Of a stretch of DNA of 46,044 bases, positions 7,443-15,278 are shown one piece after another. The position numbers were made by a program, and so were the translations under genes. Source of the stretch: JBNKEI01 sp050288705. Lineage in GTDB: Bacteria > Myxococcota > Myxococcia > Myxococcales > UBA5297. Location: the NCBI GenBank assembly GCA_050288705.1, contig JBNKEI010000167.1, positions 1-46,044 on the forward strand, read 5' to 3'. The notes under the pieces were generated by a model. The model was not told where the DNA came from. It searched no databases and worked only from the letters and a program-made list of their open reading frames with translations. How positions within the stretch are numbered: position 1 is the first letter of the stretch; each line of letters starts with the position of its first letter.

Positions 7443-8930
7443 CTACGTTTCCAGTCGCCCATGAGTAATGCGCCAGCACCTAGTCGTGCAGCATTCAGCA
7501 AAATTATCATCGTGTGTGACTAGAAGAATTGCGCCAGGATATGCATTAAGTGCGGTTTCTAGTCGCTCTACGGTGGGCAAATCAAGATGATTAGTAGGTT
7601 CATCTAATACCAGAGCCCAAGCATGTTTGCCCAATCCTAACGCTAGTAGCAGCTTTCGTGTCTCTCCGGGAGATGGAGAATTTGAAGCAAGCAAGCGATC
7701 AGGATCGCTGCCTAGCGCCGCCACTAACGAGCAAACCCGTCCGCGTATATCTTTAGAGAGAAAGTGAACCTCCTTAAGCAAAGCTGCTCCTGCTTCAGGT
7801 GGTAACTCTTGGGGTAACACTAACAGCCGATCGGCCAGCAAGGTGCAATTTGCCAGCAGCGCACCTATTAGCGAGGTCTTGCCAGCCCCATTTGGGCCCG
7901 CGAGCCGGATGCGATCGTTACGATTTAGCTGAATACTAACTGCTTGTAGAAGCTGATTTTTTCCAGCATATACCTGGCCTCTAAGCGAGAGCAGCACTCG
8001 ACGAGGAGAGTGCTCAAAAGCGAAAAATACCGAACGACCTAGCTCAACCTTGCTAGGAGGCTTCGGAATATTGGCGTATTCTCGTTGGGTAGCGGTCCGA
8101 AGGCGGGATACCTCTCGTCCGAGCCGATTCTCTGCCCATGATCGGGTTGTTTTGGCGTTAATGGAACGAGCATCTCGGTCTTTACGATGATTATGCTTTC
8201 CTGATTGCGAACGCTCGGCCGCATCTCGCGTTCGCCGTGCATCGGCAAGGCGTTTGGCCATCTGATGTGCCTTCTTTTGCGCTTGCGCTCGCTGGTCCCA
8301 TTTGGCCTGCATTTCTGCTTCCCATAAGAAGCGCGCCTGGGAATAACTTTCCAGGTAGCTGCATAACTCACCCTGGTGTAATCGCAACGTTTTAGTTGTA
8401 AGGTTATCCAATAGAGTGCGGTCGTGCGATATCAGTATCCCAATACCTCGGAATTGCAGCAGTGCGCTTGTAAGTAGCGCACGTGCTTGAGCGTCCACAT
8501 GATTGGTTGGTTCGTCCAATAAAAGTATGTCCGGCTCCGCAACCAGCGCGCCACCTATCTGCCAACGTTTACGTTCGCCAGGAGAAAGCGTCGGCCACCG
8601 TTCTAGGTCATCTGTCTTAAGCGAAAGCAGGCTCCGAAGTCGTTTCGTGTGGTTATCATTGGAAAAAGCCAGCACTTGGCTCTCTCGATTGGGCACTTTT
8701 TCGGTATGCTGAGTGCATAAAACTATCCGTAAGTTGTCTGGCTTAATAGATATGCGTCCCGAATCTGGGCCAAGTTCGCCAGCTATTAAACGTAGAAGCG
8801 TGGTTTTTCCTGCCCCGTTTTCTCCTACCAAACCAGTCCATCCCGCATAAATATGGGCGTTCGCCAATCTAATAATTGACGAAGCATCAGAGTAAGCAAA
8901 GGAAATCTGTTCCAGATAAATAGATAGCAT
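7443..8930 (-). CDS. ABC-F family ATPase (ribosome-associated)
   Basis: A 495-residue soluble protein with two ABC ATPase domains and no membrane segment. Domain 1: Walker A GENGAGKTT (about 36), signature LSPGERKR, Walker B DILLLDEPTNHVD. Domain 2: Walker A GPNGAGKTS (about 345), signature SPGETRK, Walker B LVLDEPTNHLD (about 440). They are joined by a charged, Arg/Lys-rich helical linker of the kind that enters the ribosome E site in ABC-F factors. The short length is closer to antibiotic-resistance ABC-F proteins than to EttA or Uup, but resistance is not demonstrated by sequence. ATG 8930 has AGGAG nine bases upstream. Translation factor or ribosome protection are both possible. Confidence 0.88.
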   Translation of the reverse strand: MLSIYLEQISFAYSDASSIIRLANAHIYAGWTGLVGENGAGKTTLLRLIAGELGPDSGRISIKPDNLRIVLCTQHTEKVPNRESQVLAFSNDNHTKRLRSLLSLKTDDLERWPTLSPGERKRWQIGGALVAEPDILLLDEPTNHVDAQARALLTSALLQFRGIGILISHDRTLLDNLTTKTLRLHQGELCSYLESYSQARFLWEAEMQAKWDQRAQAQKKAHQMAKRLADARRTRDAAERSQSGKHNHRKDRDARSINAKTTRSWAENRLGREVSRLRTATQREYANIPKPPSKVELGRSVFFAFEHSPRRVLLSLRGQVYAGKNQLLQAVSIQLNRNDRIRLAGPNGAGKTSLIGALLANCTLLADRLLVLPQELPPEAGAALLKEVHFLSKDIRGRVCSLVAALGSDPDRLLASNSPSPGETRKLLLALGLGKHAWALVLDEPTNHLDLPTVERLETALNAYPGAILLVTHDDNFAECCTTRCWRITHGRLET

Positions 8931-9031
8931 TCATATGCTCCTAGACACCCGGCAGCGTGATACGCACCGGTCGCATAGCCGAACGGCAAAAACTGCCTGA
9001 TTCCAATAAGGCCAATGTCAAGAGCAAGTGG

Positions 9032-9166
9032 TCATAGTAACACCGCGAACGGTGCCACAATATGATGCAGCATTGCGCTGATCGCTGCAAGAATTAAGAA
9101 AGCTTGTCTGAAGTTAGAGAGTACGATCGCGGCCGCTCCCGCATTTGGGGCGGCGAGATGTTGTAA
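9032..9166 (-). other. Short hydrophobic open frame, possible transporter remnant
   Basis: Between the chemoreceptor stop (9175) and the ABC-F start (8930), a stop-to-stop frame of 44 codons reads as a hydrophobic tail (NAGAAAIVLSNFRQAFLILA and onward, ending in VAPFAVLL). It has no start codon with a ribosome site. The local DNA is more G+C rich than the flanking genes. It resembles the last helix of a membrane transporter, but the evidence is weak. Confidence 0.25.
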
Positions 9167-9174
9167 TCATTCGG

Positions 9175-11910
9175 CTACGCATGACGGTCGAGGCGAAATT
9201 GAGAAGCAACCGCCCGCAATTGGCTTGCCATGGAAGACAAATTCGCCGCCGCATTTCGCGTGCTGCTTACTCCTTGGGTTGTATGGAAGGCAGCATCAGC
9301 AACTCCATTGACATTGCTAGCAATCTCCTCAGTAGAGCGCGCCGCTTCGGCTACATTGCTTTCTATAGAACTGGTGGCCGAGCTCTGCTCCTCTACCGCG
9401 CTGGCAATAGCGCTCTGAAGCGTGTTTATTTTGGAAATGACCTCTACTACTTGACCAATGAATTCTAACGCTCCGTGAGTGTCTTGTTGAATAGCCTCAA
9501 TTCGACGAGTCACTTTTTCAGTGGCTTGAGCAGTTTCCATAGCAAGTGCTTTTACTTCGTTTGCCACCACCGCAAAGCCTTTCCCTGCCTCACCAGCGCG
9601 AGCGGCTTCGATTGTAGCATTGAGCGCAAGAAGATTGGTTTGCTGTGCGATAGAGGTAATAACCTTGGCAACCTCTCCAATTTCTGAGCTCGACTGACCG
9701 AGTTTGGTAATCGACTCATTGGCCTGCTTGGCAGTATCTACTGCTGCATTGGCCACCGAAGAAGCTTCCACGGCATTTTTGGCGATTTCGCGAACACTGG
9801 ATGAAAACTCGGCGGTAATAGCGGAAACCATTTGCACATTCTTGCTAATTTTTGCTGCCGCTGAAGACGCTGCCTTGGCTTTGGAATCAGTCGACTCTGC
9901 GGCAGTGGACATTTGCTTGCTGGCCAAAGAAAGCTCTCCGGCAGCACTTACCAATGCTTGCGTATTTTGTTCAATTCCTTGGATAACGGCGGATACGTGC
10001 TGTGCAGCGGTATTAGTGGCGCTTTTAATAACGTCATATTCGCCAGAATAATTAGACTCGACACGAGCGGCAAGATCTCCTTCGGAAATCTTTTTTAGCA
10101 CATCTCCAATTTCGCTCAATGGTTGTTCGATACTATCTAACATGCGGTTTATACCCTCGATGAGCTTGCCGTTGGCTCCCGAGTAACGGGTGGGATCACC
10201 ACGCACATCAAGTTTTCCCTGAGCGGCGGCAAGAATAAGCGACTCCATATCGTGATCGCGCATTTCAGTCACAACGACCATTTCATTAATACACCGTTTC
10301 AATTCATTGTATTCGCCCGCATAGTTAATAGTAATCTTTTCCACAGTCTCGCCACTAGCATACTTTTTCAAATACTCAATGGCCATATTCAAGGGGCCCA
10401 CGATAGCATCCAGAGTTGCATTTAGTCCTTCCACAATATTGCGATATTCTCCACCATATTTTGAGGCATCCGCACGCACCGATAACCGCCCTTCGGTTCC
10501 TGCGCGGGCCATGGTCTGCACTTCTTTAATCAATCTTTGAAGATTGTCGCGTAATTGATCGAGTTTATTATTGATCACTACTTGTTTTCCGGGAAGTTTC
10601 TCCAGGACTGGCTCCAGATTCCCATCGGCGTAGCAGCTCAATATTTCTAAAATTTGCATTAAATTTTTTACGTGAATTTGTACAGTTTGGTTGATATTTT
10701 CACTGACCTGTCGAAAGGTTCCTTGAAAACGCCTTTCGTCGATGACTGCATCTAAATTTCCCATTCGTTGTTGAGCGTGCATGGTATGAATGCCATCGAG
10801 TAATCCCTGCAAACTGGAAAAGCAAGTGTTGAGATTATCGCGCAACCGTCCAAATTCTCCTTGAAAATCGTTAGCAATAAAAGAAGGAATCACCCCGCGA
10901 GCTATTTGATCAATCGATTCGGCTGCAATACGAATGGGGCCAGTAATGGTATCAAAAAGCTGATTCATTCCTTCTACAATTTGTCGATAAGCACCTTGAT
11001 AGCGTAACGGATCTCCTCGAGTTACCAGTTTCCCCTCGGAAGCCGCTTCAATTAAGCAATGAAGCTCAGAGGTCATGTCGCATAGACTGATTTTTACTTT
11101 ATTGAACGCCGACGTTAACACATCCCTATTTGAAACTGCGGTTACTTCGGTGTTCAAGTCACCGGCGGCAAGGGCTTCCATGGCTTGCGCTATTTTTTTC
11201 AGAAACGCAACCATCTGGTGAAATGAATGAGCAAAGTGCCCAATTTCATCATTCGAGTTCATGACTAATTGAAGCCTGCTTTGAGAAAACAAATATTCGC
11301 CTTCATTAAGATCGCCGGTCTGTACAATCTGCTCGGAAATGCGTGTCAATTCGCGAATAGGAGTAATCACCAAAGAAGAAACGATTAGGTACAACAATAT
11401 GCTCAATACAATATCGAGAATAACCATTGCAATCAGTGTTCCCGCCAGTTGTGAACGTAGGCGAGAACGAAGGTAATCGTCAACGTAATAAACTTCTCCT
11501 TTGCCGATAATTTTCTTTTCCCACACAATATCAAATGATTTAACCATGGTACCAGGAACCGAACGAAACGAATTCATGGCTGATGGTTTGCCTTTGATTC
11601 TGCCCGCTGCCGCAAAAACTTCCTCTTTTTCATCACGAATTACAATAGCGGCAATATCAGGAGTAGACATTTCCACAAAAAGTTGGCCCAAGGCCTGCGT
11701 TTTAGAAAAATTCCACACCGGAGCCTGGAGATTGGATGATAGTCGGGAAGCAGCACTTTCAATAGAAGCTAAGAGCATTTGGGTAAACTGCTCTTTCTGG
11801 CTTTTATACTGATAGGCACCAGTAGCTATTAGAACCAGGGAAAGAGATGGCACACAAAGTATTAAAAATTTGGAATTAAGATTACGATCTCCCCACAATG
11901 CCTTAAGCAT
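9175..11910 (-). CDS. Poly-HAMP methyl-accepting chemotaxis protein
   Basis: A 911-residue chemoreceptor starting at ATG 11910 with AGGAG six to seven bases upstream; the ATG-less extension to 11946 is not needed. Order: TM1 (about 14-34), a small periplasmic sensor of about 120 residues, TM2 (near LAGTLIAMVILDIVLSILLY), a HAMP domain, then several repeated HAMP-like units carrying variants of GKLxVRGDPxRYxGxY and VEGxNxxxDxIxGP, and finally the signalling hairpin. The tip sequence AQQTNLLALNATIEAARAGE (about 750) is the CheA/CheW-binding signature, and EVKALA belongs to the same conserved region. There is no C-terminal CheR pentapeptide. Its likely promoter is the sigma54-type site at 11986-12001. 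The solute-binding protein gene just upstream could be a ligand partner. Confidence 0.93.
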   Translation of the reverse strand: MLKALWGDRNLNSKFLILCVPSLSLVLIATGAYQYKSQKEQFTQMLLASIESAASRLSSNLQAPVWNFSKTQALGQLFVEMSTPDIAAIVIRDEKEEVFAAAGRIKGKPSAMNSFRSVPGTMVKSFDIVWEKKIIGKGEVYYVDDYLRSRLRSQLAGTLIAMVILDIVLSILLYLIVSSLVITPIRELTRISEQIVQTGDLNEGEYLFSQSRLQLVMNSNDEIGHFAHSFHQMVAFLKKIAQAMEALAAGDLNTEVTAVSNRDVLTSAFNKVKISLCDMTSELHCLIEAASEGKLVTRGDPLRYQGAYRQIVEGMNQLFDTITGPIRIAAESIDQIARGVIPSFIANDFQGEFGRLRDNLNTCFSSLQGLLDGIHTMHAQQRMGNLDAVIDERRFQGTFRQVSENINQTVQIHVKNLMQILEILSCYADGNLEPVLEKLPGKQVVINNKLDQLRDNLQRLIKEVQTMARAGTEGRLSVRADASKYGGEYRNIVEGLNATLDAIVGPLNMAIEYLKKYASGETVEKITINYAGEYNELKRCINEMVVVTEMRDHDMESLILAAAQGKLDVRGDPTRYSGANGKLIEGINRMLDSIEQPLSEIGDVLKKISEGDLAARVESNYSGEYDVIKSATNTAAQHVSAVIQGIEQNTQALVSAAGELSLASKQMSTAAESTDSKAKAASSAAAKISKNVQMVSAITAEFSSSVREIAKNAVEASSVANAAVDTAKQANESITKLGQSSSEIGEVAKVITSIAQQTNLLALNATIEAARAGEAGKGFAVVANEVKALAMETAQATEKVTRRIEAIQQDTHGALEFIGQVVEVISKINTLQSAIASAVEEQSSATSSIESNVAEAARSTEEIASNVNGVADAAFHTTQGVSSTRNAAANLSSMASQLRAVASQFRLDRHA

Positions 11911-11985
11911 AAAATCTCCTACTGATTTCCTCAAAATCAAATCCACCGTTAAGCCCCCGGATTCGACACGGGCAAATAGATTAAC

Positions 11986-12001
11986 TGCAAGTTACGCGCC
12001 A
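11986..12001 (-). promoter_or_regulatory. sigma54 (RpoN) -24/-12 promoter of the chemoreceptor gene
   Basis: Minus strand TGGCGCG-TAAC-TTGCA matches the consensus TGGCACG-N4-TTGCA at every fixed base except one (A to G at the fifth position), with correct GG-to-GC spacing. It lies about 75 bases upstream of ATG 11910. A sigma70-like pair overlaps the same bases (TTGGAT, 17 bases, TAATCT), so sigma70 use cannot be excluded. Confidence 0.65.
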
Positions 12002-12099
12002 TCCAAGAATTCCCTCTTCCCAAATAGAAATTTAGAGTGAGGGAACTTCCCTTAAGGACAATCCGGTTGTCAAAAACCACCTAGGTCATTTTGGCCCGC

Positions 12100-12120
12100 C
12101 TGCATGGGCAAGCCATGCAG
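12100..12120. terminator. Stem-loop after the solute-binding protein gene
   Basis: A perfect 8-bp stem CTGCATGG-gcaag-CCATGCAG lies 38 bases after the stop of the gene ending at 12158 on the minus strand. No T-run follows, so it may act as a weak terminator or RNA 3'-end stabiliser separating that gene from the chemoreceptor. Confidence 0.45.
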
Positions 12121-12157
12121 CCAAAGAACTAGTACCAAAATTCGAAAATTGACCGAA

Positions 12158-12949
12158 TTACCAGCCCATCTTCGCTGGCTGCCAGTCTTCATAGGGACGA
12201 TGAATTTTTGGGTACAAAACATCGAGTTTGCCATTTTTCTTCAAGGCTAACAGCGCCTTGGAAAGAATTTTGTCCACTTGCTCTCCTCTTGCTCCTTTAG
12301 GAATAACAATAGCGTCGTCGAAAGACATCCATGGCTCGCGATGAATGTTTTTCAGCCGGAGTTTTTTTAGCGCCGCATCGGTTTCTTCTTGCGCCCAAAT
12401 TAGGGCGTCGATTCTTCCAGCAGATAGTTTTTTTAACGAGTTTTCTACGCTATTGGAGCCGATAACATGAAAAGGATATTGGCTTTCGATACCGCCAACT
12501 CCTTCGATTTGGTAAGGCATTTTGTTTTTTCCAGAAGCCATCGCAGCGTCCAGCTTTTTTTTGGTTATTAAGTTTTGCGTGTTGGAATATATATTGAAAT
12601 ATACCGACCCCATAGAAACTTTCACGGTGGAATAAGGCAGTTGAGATTGATCGACCGCGGGATTTCTTATTGTAGGAATATGAAAATCTGCTGTTCCGTT
12701 TATAACACTGCCCACCGATCGGGCAAATGGTGTTATTTGAATTTTAATAACTCCTTCCGTATAGGCTTCGTCCAAAGCTTTTACCAAGTCGACAAACGCT
12801 CCTTTCTCGGGAAACTCAGCAAGACCGGGAAGCTCGGCAAGACTTGCTTTTAGGTCTTTGGAACTCTCTGAGGCGAAAAGATGAGATGAAACAAAGAGAG
12901 ATGTAACTGCTACTACCAGCCCAAATGTCTTCTTACCACTATTGCGCAT
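12158..12949 (-). CDS. Periplasmic solute-binding protein (SBP_bac_3 type)
   Basis: A 263-residue protein with a signal peptide (MRNSGKKTFGLVVAVTSLFVSSHLFAS, cleaved near LFA-S). ATG 12949 is chosen because GGGAG lies about 8 bases upstream; four extra residues are possible from 12961. The body has the family-3 binding-protein pattern: an N-lobe with PFARSVGSVINGTADFHIPT, a segment with KLSAGRIDALIWAQ, and a C-terminal MSFDDAIVIPKG plus ALKKNGKLDVLYPK, which resembles the end of polar amino-acid binders. No permease or ATPase gene adjoins it, so it may serve a distant transporter or act as a ligand sensor for the chemoreceptor downstream. Confidence 0.78.
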   Translation of the reverse strand: MRNSGKKTFGLVVAVTSLFVSSHLFASESSKDLKASLAELPGLAEFPEKGAFVDLVKALDEAYTEGVIKIQITPFARSVGSVINGTADFHIPTIRNPAVDQSQLPYSTVKVSMGSVYFNIYSNTQNLITKKKLDAAMASGKNKMPYQIEGVGGIESQYPFHVIGSNSVENSLKKLSAGRIDALIWAQEETDAALKKLRLKNIHREPWMSFDDAIVIPKGARGEQVDKILSKALLALKKNGKLDVLYPKIHRPYEDWQPAKMGW

Positions 12950-13081
12950 AAATTCTCCCACACGTATAAAAGCAGAAAATTTACAATTGCATTAATTCGC
13001 CTTCCAAAAACTACATTTGCCCATCGATTACAATGGTCGACTTTTTGAAACTCTCAACGCCCGAAAGAATAACAAAAGAAC

Positions 13082-13306
13082 GTGTTTCAAGTAAAAGATC
13101 CCAATTGCGAGGTAGTCCTTTCCCGCGAATTCAAAGCTACGACTCTGGGTTTTTATAATACCATTGTCGACATTGGCTTATTACTTGCCAGCATAATTGC
13201 GGGAGTCCTATTTGCCATGGCGCCCAACGCTCCCTTTATCATTGGCGGCCTAATGTCTATTAGCGCCGTCATACGCATTGGATTGTTTGTAGAAGAAGCT
13301 AAATAA
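13082..13306 (+). pseudogene. C-terminal fragment of an MFS transporter
   Basis: An open frame of 74 codons reads LGFYNTIVDIGLLLASIIAG, then NAPFIIGGLMSISAVIRIGL, and ends at TAA. This matches the last two helices of major facilitator transporters, including the typical GxYN and Gxxxx(G/A)G spacing. A stop lies in frame just upstream and about 300 preceding codons of a normal transporter are absent, so it is a remnant. The first possible start is GTG 13082 with no ribosome site. Confidence 0.6.
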
Positions 13307-13321
13307 ACAGCTTCTACAAAC
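13285..13321. terminator. Stem-loop at the end of the transporter remnant
   Basis: GTTTGTAGAAGAAGCT and AGCTTCTACAAAC pair over 13 bp with a 3-base bulge around an 8-base loop containing the TAA stop. No clear T-run follows. It may be the terminator of the former transporter gene. Confidence 0.4.
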
Positions 13322-13387
13322 TTTGCAAATATTCAGCACCCTTCTTTCTTGATAACGAGGGGTTACAAGAAATTCAGGCCAACTTTA

Positions 13388-13443
13388 TCGAGGCCCAATG
13401 CTTCCTCGACTTCATGCCTACGGCATTACGCTCGGAAAGACCG
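13388..13443. repeat. Structured repeat, partial relative of the gspH cloverleaf element
   Basis: The core CTCGACT-tc-ATGCC-tac-GGCAT-t-ACGCTCGG (13405-13435) has the same block lengths as CTCGACT-cc-GGACC-tac-GGTCC-t-ACGCTCGG at 34819-34849. Flanks and the loop are identical, while the 5-bp stem differs at positions that remain paired. A second hairpin TCGAGG ... CCTCGA (13388-13409) overlaps the left end and CGG-aaaga-CCG closes the right. The distal arms of the gspH copy are missing, so this one is partial or diverged. Confidence 0.55.
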
Positions 13444-13474
13444 TAGTTTTAAATTCTGGTTACTCGCCAAGTGG

Positions 13475-14671
13475 CTAGTGCTGAATAGTTACCAAACTTT
13501 TTAGCACCTTTGCGATTCTAAATATTCCTTCTTCAATAAGCTCTTCCTTCACATTGGAATAATTAAGTCGCATGGTATTCGCGTGCCCTCCATTCGGGAA
13601 AAAAGAGCTGCCAGGCACGAAAGCAACATTGGCTTCAATACAGCGCCGCAATAACTCGTGACCGTCTACTTGGCCAGGCAATTCCACCCAAATGAAAAGC
13701 CCGCCGTCAGGTCGAGTAAATTGAGTTTCTTCAGGGAATTCTTTTTCCAGTGCATTAATCATGGCATTTCGTCGAGACATATAGGTTTTTCTAATTTTTT
13801 CCAGATTAATATCAATATTATACATAGACAAATAGGTGGCAATTTCCATTTGTCCAATGGTAGAAGTATGCAAATCAGCATGCTGTTTTACCAGAATATA
13901 TTTCTCTATTATAGAACGATCTGCGGCAACCCATCCCACGCGAAAACCAGGACAAAAAATCTTTGAAAATGTCCCCAAATGCACCACCATACCCTGCTGA
14001 TCCATGGATTTAAGTGAGGGCAATGCTTCGCCTGCAAAGCGGATTTCTCGGTACGGGCAATCTTCAATCACTGGAATAGAATAGCGGCCCAGCAGCTCCA
14101 TGAATTGCTGGCGTCGAGAAAGCGACCAGGTCCGGCCGCTAGGGTTTTGAAAATCAGGATTTACATAAACCAAACCAATGCAATCGGTTGTTTCCAGCCG
14201 ATGCTGCAAATCAGAAATAATCATGCCTTCGGCATCAGTTTTTATTTCAATAAATCGAGGTTGATACACTTTTAAGCTATTTATTGCCCCGGTATAGGAA
14301 GGGCTTTCACACAAAACAGCGTCTCCTTCATTCAAAAACAGTTTTCCACTTAAATCAATTGCCTGTTGCGCTCCATTGGTAATCAAAATATCATCAGCGA
14401 CCATTGACGTTCCCGTTTTACTATTCATTCGCTCACAAATCCACTTGCGAAGCGGAAAATACCCTTCAGTAGTAGAATATTGCATTGACGCCGGCCCTTC
14501 GGCCTCAAAAAGATGAGCCCGAACTTTTTTTAACTCTTCTAATGGAAAAAATTCCGGAGCAGGTAAACCTCCCGCCAGTGAGATTACTTCTGACCTAACT
14601 GCAACTTTCAATATTTCTCGAATTTCAGAAGCACGTAAAAATTCCATTCTTCTGGCCAAACGAATTTTCAT
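13475..14671 (-). CDS. PLP-dependent class I/II aminotransferase
   Basis: A 398-residue fold-type I aminotransferase of the group that includes LysN-like 2-aminoadipate and valine-pyruvate-type enzymes. The PLP lysine is K237 in LGTFSKIFCPGFRVGW; other marks are ISLAGGLPAPEFFP near the N-terminus, MQYSTTEGYFPLR, NPDFQNPSG, and the C-terminal Arg in MRLNYSN that binds the substrate carboxylate. Substrate cannot be set from sequence. ATG 14671 overlaps the stop of the PAP2 gene (ATGA), so translation is probably coupled, although the role looks unrelated to the envelope genes upstream. Confidence 0.88.
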   Translation of the reverse strand: MKIRLARRMEFLRASEIREILKVAVRSEVISLAGGLPAPEFFPLEELKKVRAHLFEAEGPASMQYSTTEGYFPLRKWICERMNSKTGTSMVADDILITNGAQQAIDLSGKLFLNEGDAVLCESPSYTGAINSLKVYQPRFIEIKTDAEGMIISDLQHRLETTDCIGLVYVNPDFQNPSGRTWSLSRRQQFMELLGRYSIPVIEDCPYREIRFAGEALPSLKSMDQQGMVVHLGTFSKIFCPGFRVGWVAADRSIIEKYILVKQHADLHTSTIGQMEIATYLSMYNIDINLEKIRKTYMSRRNAMINALEKEFPEETQFTRPDGGLFIWVELPGQVDGHELLRRCIEANVAFVPGSSFFPNGGHANTMRLNYSNVKEELIEEGIFRIAKVLKSLVTIQH

Positions 14672-15258
14672 AGTTTTACCTTTTCTTTATGGGCTCCAAA
14701 ATACTGTTTGTTTCTGCGAAATCCAAACCTCGAAGTCTGCCAGGCAACCCAAGCGCATAATGTTCCCCAAACCGCCCCCGCCACAACATCTAACGGCCAG
14801 TGAACTCCCAAGTACACACGGCTAATAGCTACGGCTATTGCAATGGCATACAAAGGTACCGCCAACTTTCGATTAGCCAGCGATCCTATTAATGCGAGAG
14901 CAAAAAAGTTTGCGGCGTGCAAACTGGGAAGCGAGCCTGCATTGGCTGCAAAAGCCAAATTGCGAAAAGTACCTTCGGGAAGAAAATAACAAGGCCTAAC
15001 CCGTCCTATCCACGGACGAAGTACGCGCGCTCCCACTCCATCGGCAATTAAAATGGCTAGTCCTAGCGATACTATTTGACCAATAGACTTTGAACCAGCC
15101 GCCTTTATCAGCCAAAAACATACCAGAATTCCCAAAATAATGCCGAACGCTCTTCGGGAAATTGCTACTGCTAACCAGTCGACAACTGCCCCAAGATCCC
15201 GATTGATGAAGTGAAACAATGATTGATCGATAGACAAAAGTTCTTCTAAAACTGCCAT
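14668..15258 (-). CDS. PAP2-family membrane phosphatase
   Basis: A 196-residue polytopic membrane protein with all three acid-phosphatase motifs: R81-x6-R88P89 (RPWIGRVRP), P111S112LH114 (PSLHA) and S146R147-x5-H153-x3-D157 (SRVYLGVHWPLD). These form the lipid-phosphatase active site facing the periplasm. Likely substrates are undecaprenyl diphosphate (BcrC-like) or another lipid phosphate; the sequence does not decide. It has about five hydrophobic helices. It sits between the DUF58 gene (20 bases) and the aminotransferase gene (ATGA overlap). Confidence 0.88.
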   Translation of the reverse strand: MAVLEELLSIDQSLFHFINRDLGAVVDWLAVAISRRAFGIILGILVCFWLIKAAGSKSIGQIVSLGLAILIADGVGARVLRPWIGRVRPCYFLPEGTFRNLAFAANAGSLPSLHAANFFALALIGSLANRKLAVPLYAIAIAVAISRVYLGVHWPLDVVAGAVWGTLCAWVAWQTSRFGFRRNKQYFGAHKEKVKL

Positions 15259-15278
15259 CAGTTGCTAGCCTTTCTGCA

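Noticed and set aside
9145..9468. Plus-strand open frames across the chemoreceptor gene
   Set aside because: They are shadows of the minus-strand signalling domain, whose motif content is unmistakable.
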